Source: Ascidia mentula (Eukaryota > Chordata > Ascidiacea > Phlebobranchia > Ascidiidae). From it: 64,000 bases of DNA. The stretch spans positions 6,014,001 through 6,078,000 of the forward strand of contig OX387203.1 of assembly GCA_947561715.1 (NCBI GenBank), read 5' to 3'. The position numbers and the translations under genes are program-made. Positions 14,101 to 25,600 of this stretch are shown one piece after another. Under the pieces are notes generated by a model, which did not search any database, was not told where the DNA came from, and worked only from the letters and a program-made list of their open reading frames with translations. Position 1 is the first letter of the stretch. Each line of letters starts with the position of its first letter.

Positions 14101-16264
14101 TTGAGGAGCACTACTAACGTACAATACCAGATTAACCCGCAGTCTTTAACATGGGTCGGATGTTAACGCCCAATAGTGGAAGATGACAATTTTACAAAAT
14201 CAAACATCGCCCAAAAGTTTGTCGCTGCAGCAGTTGGGAACCTGCGACGAATGTAATGAAGCGTAAGCCGCGACGGCGAGGCCCGGCCCCCCGCATTCGG
14301 CTGCCATATTTATTGAACTCCTCCGTTCAGCGCGTTGCTCAGGGTGCATCCTAGTTGGAATAGACAATAGAATCCCGCAGCGACGAGACTGAGCGCGCAA
14401 TCCCGCTTTATTTGCCGGCGCGTCGACAGCGCAGGAACATCGATCAAGGGAACCCGGGCGGCGTTGGCGAAGCCTGTTCTTCTGCTACCGCATTTCACTT
14501 TTTCTCTTGCAAACCGCACTAGGGTTATGGAATGAACAACAATGTAATTTGTACACACCTACTAAAAATTGTGATGTGTTTAAACTGGTTGTGACAGAGA
14601 TTTAAGGTTATAACAAATTGTAATAAAAATACATATCACGCAGTATTTTTCCGACTGTAAGCAGTTATCAGTTCTATTAAATGAATGACTCAGTGTCCAC
14701 CTGATAGCATTACCCGCTATATGTAAACCTCCCTTTTGTAGTTATTTTTGTGCAAATAAACTGGTTGACCTATAACAGCACAGTGAACGTTTGAATTTTT
14801 ACGCAGTTGCTCAACTTAAAACGTTCGAGAAGGAAGCAGCGCCAGAAAAAGTTGGATATTAGTGAGCCAATAATTCCTGTCAATAATCCTCATGAGACAA
14901 ACACTCCCATCAAACTAAAAATTACCATTGATATTTCACTACAAGCAGCAACAAGAACAAGTCGTCCATCGTACGTTCCACCATTTTGCTGGAAGGCATC
15001 GGACCGAAAGCAGTGCGATTTTAAATGACAAAAATTATTACCTTAGGACTTATATCACGACAAATAAATACTCTTTCTGCCTCTAGTACATTTTTGGTCT
15101 AAAAGAATAAATTCATTTTCAAACTAAACGTTCGTCGCTTAAATCACAAAGTAAATGGCCTTAAACAGCGGTTAAATACAACTCCTATTGTCCGTGGCTC
15201 GTCAAACCGCGTGACAGCCTGGGAGAATTCCTGTGCAGAAGACATTGGAAAGTCAAAACAGAAAAACCCTCTTCAGTGTCTTTTATTCAAAAGGCCGGGC
15301 GCAGTTAAATCTCGCGGGGCATTGTTATCACGCTGTTCGCTTTTTGCCCTGAGCCCGTGGCGTGCATTGAGATCCTCGGGCGCACACGTCGGCTATTGTA
15401 GCTCGGGCTCGGGCTCCCATTGAAGCTGGTGCATCACAAAAACCCTTTGCTACGTGGAATAATGGAATACAGCCGGGCGGTAGACAATGACAAGGGTCTC
15501 ACAAACGTTGTCACTCCTTTTTCCATACAATAAACCGGGCCCGTGGCATCCTAAACCAAGTCGCGTGGCCATTTCCATTCAAGGGCGTTTTTGTGAATGG
15601 TGCAGAGTGCGAAGAGAACGTGAAATTGCAGCCCCCGTGCTTTGGGCACTGCAACAAAGCAACTGGTTTGATATTGCACAGTCCTTTGTCGTTATTTCTG
15701 TAGCGGTAAGTGGCTTTTGTTGGCCTCTCAATGAACTTTGGGCTTTTCGCATGTGGGTTGCCAATGGAGCCAAGCGCAGAGCAGGAGTTTGGAAACAATG
15801 AGATTAAAAGTCAGGTTGTATCAAATTCAGACATTTTTATTGGCTCTGTTGGTGAGAAGTTACTTGTGATCGGTTGAAAAAAATATTCTTTCTTAATGGA
15901 AGTAGTAACGACCAAGCTACCAGAATTAGATGTACAACAAGGGGCCTAATAACTCTTGTACGAAGTAACAACGAAACAAGAACACGACAAAAAAAGTTAT
16001 GACCGGTTTCCCGTATGGTTTCAGCGGAAACGAAAGGCTCAAAACTCCATTTGGCCTCACCCAAAAAAGGCCCAAATAAGAACCACATCCGCACGTCAAG
16101 AAGCTTCGTCATTAGGAACCAGAAAGCCATAACCCACTGCTTCTCACTTGTTGTGTTGTCGCCGCCATTTTTATTTTTCCAGGGCCTACTCGAGATGCTA
16201 TTTTCTGATGTAGTAGTTGCTGCCCTCGCAGTAGCAAGGCGCAGAGGCCATAGTGGGATAGAAT

Positions 16265-16270
16265 TTTATT
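16265..16270 (-). terminator. Candidate polyadenylation signal for MPDU1
   Basis: TTTATT on the plus strand reads AATAAA on the minus strand, about 330 bases after the MPDU1 stop codon. It is the nearest canonical signal I see downstream of the last exon. Confidence 0.4.
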
Positions 16271-16600
16271 TGGTTCTTGATTATAGCGGAACAGCAATAG
16301 CACTGGTACAGTTGGAACAATATAAATTGCATATGCGCTTGGCGGTCATCTTATCCACAGAATTGCTTTGCAATGATCTAGGTAAGAAACCTTTTCAAAA
16401 TCACACGTTGTTCTTTCTTGTTCCAAGGTGGATTTTTCAATGATAACAAATAACTTTGAGTTTGACAAATGTCATAGCTTCGGCATCGCGAAACTACAAA
16501 CACAAAACAAATAAACTAATTACACAACGTGTCTGCTTTGTTAACAGACAAGCAAACGTCCAAGTGCTTCAAGAATTGGGGCCATAGAACCAACGACAAA

Positions 16601-16645
16601 TCACTCGGCTTTGGCCTTTTTGCCTACGTTCCAATACCAAAGCAT
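16601..16645 (-). CDS. MPDU1: MPDU1 exon 7 (last)
   Basis: Acceptor ATGTTTCAG, 14 codons plus TGA (16603-16601). It encodes MLWYWN followed by GKKAKAE, matching the family's LLFYWN ending and a lysine-rich cytosolic tail. The final KAKAE fits the KxKxx form of the COPI retrieval signal expected for an ER protein. Confidence 0.92.
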   Translation of the reverse strand: MLWYWNVGKKAKAE

Positions 16646-19600
16646 CTGAAACATATACATTTTATGAAGTGAATTGCAGAAAAAACTCTCACAATTAAAA
16701 CACTATAATGTTGGTTAAATTTAAAATAGCGGAATCTCCGAGAAAAACACTTAGTGTCAGATTAACAAGGCTTTGTTACTCAAACACAAATTTGAGGCAA
16801 TATAATGGATTAGTTAGTTACATATTACAATATATTGATGGTTTTACCTGTGACGCTATAACACCGTTGCATACAGTGGAAACAACGTAATTCATGACAA
16901 CAAGTGAATCTCCAGTCTCCTTGATTGAGGTAAATATGCGGGCAACCGAACCAGTGAATATTAGAAATACAGTTATAGCCGATAGTTGTCCGGTGCTGCC
17001 GTTTCTATAATTGTCAAGAGCTTGTATCATCTGAAAGTAAAATAACGCACTATTAATCACTCGGCTCGAGTTTGCCATCAGCACTGGTTAAATTCAGCCC
17101 AATCAATATAGATAGCACTGTAGTAAACAACAAAATTTAACAATTTTTTTAAAAAAAGCATGTAAGTACAACAAAGGGTAGGGTTTCAAGACAGAAAAAA
17201 ACATTTTGTGAGCTGCATACAGATGGCCACTGCTTCAACCCGCAAAGGTCTTGTCAGTGCGGCTTGGTGTGACCACCGTATGCAGATTGGCACCTTTGTT
17301 TATGATATCAAAGAATGAAAAAACATTGTTTATGATATCAAAGAATGCAAAGTTGATTCAACAAATTAGAGTGCATGACTTTTCTGTTCTGCATTTTCAC
17401 GTGCATTTCCCAAATGAAGCCAAAGATGCCACAAGATGTTGTTTCAACCCAAGCCGTGTCTGCTTAATATTTTTAGATAGTTAATAACCGATATCCAATT
17501 ATACAACATCAGATTTTAGTGTGTAACCGGATCGTGGACAACCGGCAGGCACAGAATTTTAATGAAGGACGACCACATATAAATTCCATTAGCACTTCGC
17601 GAGCGACGATATCCGAACGCCTTCATACTCGTTGAAATCAAGCAGAACGACACGTCATAATAAGAGCGCCGCGAATTCGCGACTTCATAAATATTTCGGC
17701 TTGATCGGGCGGACAGCGCACGGACCAGTTCCCCCGGCCGCGCCCCAATAACATTTATTAACGTTCATAACCGGAAACCGGGTCACGTGGTTTAATCAGG
17801 TGTGCGTGACTGCTCAAGCGTGTCGTAATTGGGAGTGACTAACAGTCTTTTTTAAGCCCAGAATTGGCAGTTACGCGAAACATTATAGAACGCAAGATAA
17901 TAATAATTGCTATAATTTTTCACCACTGCTGCTTGTGCTGCCGGGCGTATGTAATATTAACACCGGTGCAAATGCTTCTTTGCAGCAATCAAACAACCAA
18001 GAAAACCCACGAAGTTTAAATTATTTAATAACAGCGCAATACGGGTTTAGAACAAAGAAGGATCCAAAATCCATCAGTGGGTAACAAACGCGGGAGCGGG
18101 AAACGATTTCAAAAACAACAGCCAGGTGCCCGCGGGGTTTCCTGGGGGAATGATTCAAAAAAAAAACCTGGAGAAGGCGGCGATAAAACAAATGGCAAAT
18201 ATCAGGGAACAGATCGTCACCCCTTCGGTAACGAGCGGCCGCGACTTAACCATTTCGCCTCTTCGGCGCGTTTGAAGGGGGCCAGAATGCATTAGCGGAC
18301 CCCGGCAAGCGGGGCCGTGCAACTGGAGAGAGGAAACGTAATATTTTACTTCACGTCACTCAGCACGTGTTTCGTCTAAGGTTACGACACGCGCGAGTGC
18401 TCACGATGCCACTGAACCTCGATGGAAATGAAGCTGTTGGGAGCGTTGGCCTTTTAGATAGGAGGTGTTGGACGGTCATAGCTAAGCTTCTATTCCAAAA
18501 ATAGTCCTTTAAAAGGGATCCAATACATTTGTTGTAGTGGAAAACTAGGAGAGTCTGGCGATTGTGCTCAAGGTTGCGTGCAATACGGGGATTGCTGATG
18601 ACGAATTAACTAGGTTGGGCACGCAGTTTTGGGTGTGGTGCAAAAAAACACTCGTCCAAACTTTTTTTCCACATGTAACCAAAAATCATTGGACACTTGT
18701 GCCAGCACACTCAAGGTTTCAGAAGGAAACAATTTCAGACGATTAATCGGAGACATTTCGACATAGAGACGTTATATACATACAGAACTATTCTTTGTGT
18801 CCTCCATCTATATCAAAGAATGCAACGTTCAATACACAAATCAGTAGCGAAGGTACCACATTCATTTAGTTAACTGGCGCATCAAACAGTGACACTTGTC
18901 AAGGACGCCAGGACAGATCCTTTTCCCATAGGCATTTTTAAGGTTCTGTATCGCTACCGAAAATCGTCAGTGAGCCGCACACTCGAACATGTGATGCCAA
19001 CACAATGCACAGGGCGACAAATATATCGCGATAAAACGCCAGGGGGAGCGACAAGAACAACATAACGCTCGAATATGACGCCACCTTCTAAGAGCGTCTC
19101 CGCTATGCTACGATATATGTCGAGGTGTCGATTCGATCCATTAAAAACGAAGGCGCTCAGTGCACCTGAGCAAAGAGCCTATTGGCGCCAGGGTCTACGG
19201 GCGACCCTTTCTAATCGCCTTATGTCATCGACGCCACACAAGAAGCAGCCCGGAAGTAGGGTTATAGTACGTAGGGAGAGCGGCGAGTCGTTAGCGGAGA
19301 TAAGCCCGTGCGCGTGTTGTAGTTAGTAGTGCGGAGATATGAGGTGTGGATAAAACAACATGGCTATGGAAGCCGCGATACGGGATCTGGAGAATGTGTG
19401 GGAATGAATATGAGTTCTTGAGGTCTTCGGGATTTTTAAGATGCTCAAACGCAGCACAATTTAAGAAATATAGAAAAAACTCTGGGTGGCATTTCATGAT
19501 AAATAATTCCTCCAGGCTCGCACAGCACGCTTGCGCAAATATACGTTTGAGCGAATAAAAAGTGCAAAACCAGACTTGACCCGAGTTGATGTGCATTGGC

Positions 19601-22600
19601 ATAGTAGTAATCACTTTTCGGCGACGCTCTTTTTGACATGCGAGGAGAGATGTAAAATGAGTTGAGGACAACGCTTCCCGCAGAATACACTTTACCCACC
19701 AGCAGGTCATGACTCACCAAGAGAAACCATCCATCTTCAAGAGCACATACAAAACAATGATGTCACAAACATACCTTATGACGTAGCCCTGTATACGCCC
19801 GAAGAGTACGACGGCAAAACACACCAGAAAACAACAGATCCACGCGATGGGCGACAACAATAACATATAACAGACGACTACATCAAATGGATGTCGGGGG
19901 CCGCGACAATTTACACAGGGTCACCGCGCGCCTCCAAAGTTTATGCAAATAATAGACAGCGGCGTGTTTGGAAGCGAGGGGGGAAAGAGAGAGTGCGGTG
20001 ATCTATGTAGTGAAGCAAGTTTTCGCAGTCCATTAAAAGCAGAGTAAACAGAATACAGAGAGACTGGGGAGTCTTTCATCTCGCTGGGGCAAGCCCGAGA
20101 TGCGCTGTTGTTTCAAGGCGGCGGGCTTATCTGACGTAGAGACGGAAGGAACGACTTGATTAAACGCTCGCACATAAGAGTCCCTGGCGCCAGAAAAGTT
20201 TTAATTCCTCTCTCGCGCCACCGTGAGAAAAGGTGGAAATTTCGGCATTTTATAAAAAAGCGAAAAAAAAATCGCCCTCCTTTAGGAGTTACATAAGCGA
20301 CGCGTAAACGTGGTTGTGATAACTTAATCGTCCTTGAGTTGATTTGGGTAACAGTCAGCCCAAGCCCGTAACTCTACACAAGCACACAAAGAGGCTTCGT
20401 GGACCATCTAACAAAACACTTTTGTTGAGAAAAAATCTACGCTGTGAGTTGTTCCTTTTAACGCTGATGCTTCGAAATACGACCAAGGCCAAAACTATCG
20501 AGAACTAGCAGCAGCACGGGAATCAAACAATTACAACAACAAAAATCAACATATCGGAGTTTTCTATAAAACAACTCCAAAAATTGAAAAATTGGGATCT
20601 GAAATTGGGTGCTGTTTCTCCACTGTGTGCGCAATTCTCTCGCCTTTTCATGCAAGGCCGGTAACACAGTGTTTTGCCTTGGCACAATAGCATTGTAAGA
20701 GGTCGAAGTTGCCTTTCAGACATTTTTGAAATCATTTTATTGTGCCTACTGTAAGGAACTGAAGATGCCCATGGGGCGAAATATATATTCCTGATAAAAA
20801 TCCAAGCTGATCCTGTAGTAAAAAGCTGCTGCTATTTTTACTGTGACAAGCAACATACATAATTACGCCAAACCACCTATCTGGGCGTAATAACCACGTT
20901 TCCTTACAGCTTCTAACTGCTGTGTGCGAGCGTAGATCACACGTTTTTTAATACTAAAACAGGTACATATGCCAACCGATATGGGCCGAAATAAGGGCAG
21001 TAATGTCCGGTTATAGTATCTGTTTTAAATTGGGTATAATGTTGTAATGTGTATGTCGCCGAAGAACAGATTATTTCGCGTGGGAATGTTGAACCTTGGC
21101 AACATATTTAAATGCTTGGAAAAATTGTACGTGGCGTGTAACATTTCCTTGCGCAAGAGAATTGGAAAATTACAAACCATCGTCACCAATAAACCAAGCA
21201 CATTACAAACGTTATGTCATATATAGGTAGGTATTAAAACATTCATGCCATGGGGAATTTGCCCAAAGAACCCACAGAGCCTGAAATCAAGATTTAAGAA
21301 AAGACAACAAAACATTACATATTTTCGGCAAACAACGTTATAAAAAACAACAAACACATCAGTTAGTAAACTTGCACACGTCGAAAACCCGCGTGCTTGT
21401 TTAAAAATCACGCAAGCAAAGAAGAGAAAACCAACAGCGACACAAACGAAAGAGTCGTTAGTGCGAAAGAAGTCAAGAGATCTGTGTGGCGTAACGCACC
21501 CGGACAGACTCAAAAGTCTCAGCGAAAGTGCCATACGGAAGATGGGCACTTGACATGACTCCTTAACCGTGGCACCCTTTCTCCTTTCCCTTGCCAACGG
21601 AGCGTTGTACAAACGTGCAGACAAATATACCCAGGCTATAGAGGCCTGGGATCGTTGGGACCAAAAACCACGACCTTCTGGCACGTCAGGGGCACAGAAC
21701 CGGCCATTTGGGGAGAGCCGGGTACCCGTTATTACGTCGCAACCAAATGACAGCTTCGCGGGGGCGCCTGGTGCTTAAATTAAGAGCAGCGATAATGGGG
21801 GCGTGGGAGCGGAGTTGTTGGCAATGGGTGTGCTGTCTTCAATGTCGGATACCGTTTTTGTTAATTTGTGTGCGACCACTTGTGGCAATACAGTTGAAAA
21901 ACAAAATATAAGACCTTCATTCAATAACTGAATACAGGCACCGATAAAGCTTTTGCCCACGCGTTTCATGCTTTGAAGCAACAAGAACACAAAAAATCAT
22001 CTTTTACCCTTTCAAAAAAACAATAGTCCGTACAAATACGTACAAAAATTCTATCCGCACGAAGGCCTACATGCAAACGTTGTCGAGCAATTGAAAACCC
22101 TCAGTGGTGAAAAGACAAGGCACGTGTACAAGCGGTAGCCGGCATTGTGGGGCAATTGAGCACAACAGATAATGTTTCAGGGGTGCTCTGCAACGAACAA
22201 AGGCGAACAGCCCACGGGGAAGGGATGTGACTGCAGAAAGAGCCGACGGAACTTGGCCAGGGGTCGGTTGGGAAAAAACACGGCGGCGGTCGCGCTTAGA
22301 ACAATAGGGGACGGGATCTGCGCAAGAACGCGCGTGAATAGCAAGCCACAAGTGGGGCCGGGCAACGGGGGCGGAAGGGTGTGGAGTAGGACCGACTGGG
22401 GCATACAAACAGATGGATCACGGCGCTGTCACGCACGGGGGGACCGCAAAGGCGAGCGCGCGCGCCATAACAGATAGAAACGGCTCGGCTTAATAAAGTC
22501 AGCGCCTTCCAGAAGTCGCGAATTCGGCGACGGACGTCAGTCATCAGGACACATTAGCACGAGCCACATAGGAGTCGCACATGAATTTCGGCACAGCGAC

Positions 22601-25600
22601 GACCCATCTCGCCAGCGTAAGTGGCGTTGACATTGAGAAGGCACCGATAAAGACAGCCAGTAAAATAATATCGGGTCTTTATGCGAGGGCGGGGGTGTTG
22701 CCCTTCTCAGACCGAAAACCTTCCAAAGTACACATCTTAAAATGTGAACGACTTCGTTCGTCAATCTGCAAGCCGTAAGTCGTGTGAGACGGAACCGACC
22801 GGCGGTTGTTTGCTATCGGACCATGGTTTGGGTGGATTGCAAGGGCCGCAGTGTGGATAACGGGTCGCGAACTTTACCAGGGGGATACGCAAGACCACAC
22901 ACGCTCACGCGTCTATAACTGGTGTGTAGTGTGACGCGAGGGCAAATGAGTGGAAATAATAGGAGATCGGCATCGGCAAATCACAGCCATGGCAAATGCT
23001 GGCGATACTTTATAGTTTTTACAAGAAGTGGAAATAATTAAGAAAAAGGCAACCAATGCACAACACAGCTGCACCACCTTGTTTAATTGTTAAATTCTAT
23101 AGGGACTTCTTAAGCAACACTCGGGTTATATTAACAAAGACGTGCGATAAGACAACGACCAATCAACCGTTATTTAACGAAACTGCGTGAAGTCATCAGG
23201 AAATGAAAGAAGAGGTAAAAAAAGTTCCTCAAATGCTGTATTCTATTTAAATTTCCATTTTTGTCAATGGCAACGATGTCACAGATAAAACAACACATCA
23301 GGTGTTTTGTGTGCCCATCTAGTTGTCAAGGAAAAATAGGAAAGGGGACAAGATGTAAGCTGCCGTGCTGCGAGAGCCAAGCACACGCTTAAGTGGTTAG
23401 AATACAATACCTAGACACCACTTCACTTCCCACTCTATCGGCGTTCCGACGTTTTAAAGGCATTTTAATATGAAAAAGGAGCAAACCAAGCTTCGTTGAG
23501 CAAGGACGAGGCATTTACAGGCAAAAAGTGACGAAATGCCAACTACGATGGATTCGAATAAAAAAAACGAATAGGCGAATAGTTTATCTTCCAGTAAATG
23601 TAAAAGATTGCGCATTTTTTCCATAAAAAGCTGAAGGTTCAGAACCAAAGCTACCAAATATAGGCAGAGATAAAATCATGAACGTTTTTAAGTCAGACGC
23701 CCAACTAAGAACAAAAATCAAAATATTTAAAAAATTTTAAAAGAAATGAACAACTTATTTCTACGAACGCAACCACAACGAGTTTAAAAATAATTTGGTA
23801 GTTTTACATGAATTAATGATTTTCGATGTACGGCGTTCCTGAACCTTTGACAGAACACAAAGAAACCAATCTTACGATGACAACAGAAATTTAAGGTGCG
23901 GAAAACCCTGTCGACGACAATATAATCGATGCCACGCTCTTTCTTCGGCGATACCGCTCAGTAATACTAAACGCCGCTCGACAGAAGCTTTGTGACGTCA
24001 CAAAGCTGTGCGGCCATGCGTGTAGTATGAAACCCTGGCGGGTGGCGTGACAAGATGCAAGAGGAGTTGTTCGCGTGCCTGATATAAAAGAAAAAACAAT
24101 CGCCAAACAGCAACTTGACAGGAACTGGGATGCAGGCGGTCAAGACTTGAATGGAAGGGACGATCCCTAAAACTCCTGGGAAAATTTGGACCCGCTACAT
24201 TCGCATGCTATCGAGGCTGTATCGGCAACAAATACATCGCTTTGTGAAGCGCCTTGCGCCATAAACGTTGGCCACAAAAGGACCCCGACTCAGTTTTCCG
24301 TGATAGAAGGAATTTGATTGGCCAGCAACGGCGGGGCATTGAATTTGTAGCGAAATTCTTGACGCGTTATCATCGATTAGTAGTGTTACGAAATTTCCAC
24401 CACAACGTGGCGTCAATGAACAATTCTGCGCTAAAAACGGCACACACAAGCTAAAAATGTCACAAAGGCACCCCCCGAATGAACACACCAAACTTTCCGT
24501 TGGACAGAAAGCCAACTTAAACCAACGACAGAAAAGACCAATAAACTACAGACGTAACTATTTACGCTTATATTTTTGTTCTCTGTTTGTGCGCCTGAAG
24601 AATGTCCACGTTGTATTATTCACATTTATTGCATCCTGATAAAGGCTGCTGCATGGTGGCCGAAACGTTGATATAATAAAATTTTTGCCAGAAGAGCCGT
24701 ATTGCAGCAATAACACATGCCTGACAGCACCAGTAGTAATTAATCAATTATTTCGTGCATAAGAAGCCTCGATGCCTGAAGTTCAATGTGCGATGTGAAA
24801 ACTGTTTTAACACTATTGGATATAGATGATGCCTAATAGGCTTTGAAGAATCTACAATTTATAATGAGGTGTTAAATCACTCCCACCATGTAGTTGCACA
24901 CTTGCAAACCTACCTGATGCCATGCCATTTGCCAGACCGAAGAAATGTTACTCGATGTCGCCACCTTGCGGACGCTGTTTTTCTCACAAATTGGGGAATT
25001 TCAAAATGAGCACAGAAGCAACTCTTTGACACCACCACGCGGCAGCACAATACCACAGACGATTGTTTGTGCGTCAAGCCACAATATGTAACAGGTTTTC
25101 AGACCACATACTGTAAATGTATATGTTTTCAGTATCCCTTCGTGTACTGTGGGGATATCATACAATGCATGTTTTGAAACAGTTGCCAATAAAGTGTATT
25201 GTGCTGCAACCTTGGTTTCTTTTAGCCAGTGCCTATCTATCCACATCTTCTTGAGTTTGGGTCACCAACAAGGCTGTTTTACAGCCAAGTAATACACTCT
25301 AGCTCATACAACAAACCAATAATACATTAGCTCTTTACTTACCAGTAAAGTGTAAATTTTGTGATATAATTTTAAAACAAATATACTAGGAAATTGTTAA
25401 AACAAATACACTACCTTGCTAATAACAACAGCCGGCATGTTGCTCGCTTGCATTGCAGCCAATACACTGAATGGTGTTAGTCCAGAGAGAAGGACACTCA
25501 AAATACCAAGAAAAATGACAACAAATACAAAAGCCACTCCAGTCTTCCTTTTGTAATGCTGCAAAGATATAATTTATCACATTAAATATTTGCTTAGCAT

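Larger units (their letters stand above)
7674..16600. other. Gene-free region upstream (3' side) of MPDU1
   Basis: No exon with family motifs or paired splice sites was found. The region includes a perfect 8-bp-stem hairpin at 9056-9076, a CpG-rich patch at about 10930-11120 with TCF/LEF-like and Fox-like sites, another at 11700-12050 with a run of alternating GC near 11925, and another at 14210-14500. These patches stand out from AT-rich surroundings and are candidates for regulatory elements. The frames at 12522-12794 and 16015-16443 have no recognisable domain. Confidence 0.45.
17031..25414 (-). other. MPDU1 intron 5, 8.4 kb
   Basis: No nested gene is recognisable on either strand; open frames of up to 155 codons (21217-21684, minus strand) have no domain. 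The intron holds a 30-base-period tandem repeat at 17296-17347, CpG-rich patches at 17540-17800, 18080-18460, 19000-19320 and 22150-22560, a 22-bp palindrome around a CRE site at 23986-24007, and a hammerhead-like motif at 24635-24671. Its size and CpG-rich patches suggest it may carry regulatory elements, possibly for a neighbouring gene. Confidence 0.5.

Noticed and set aside
23241..23260. ATTCTATTTAAAT, similar to the start of the tunicate spliced leader
   Set aside because: It differs from the leader after nine bases and is not followed by a donor site; it cannot be used to argue for a tunicate.
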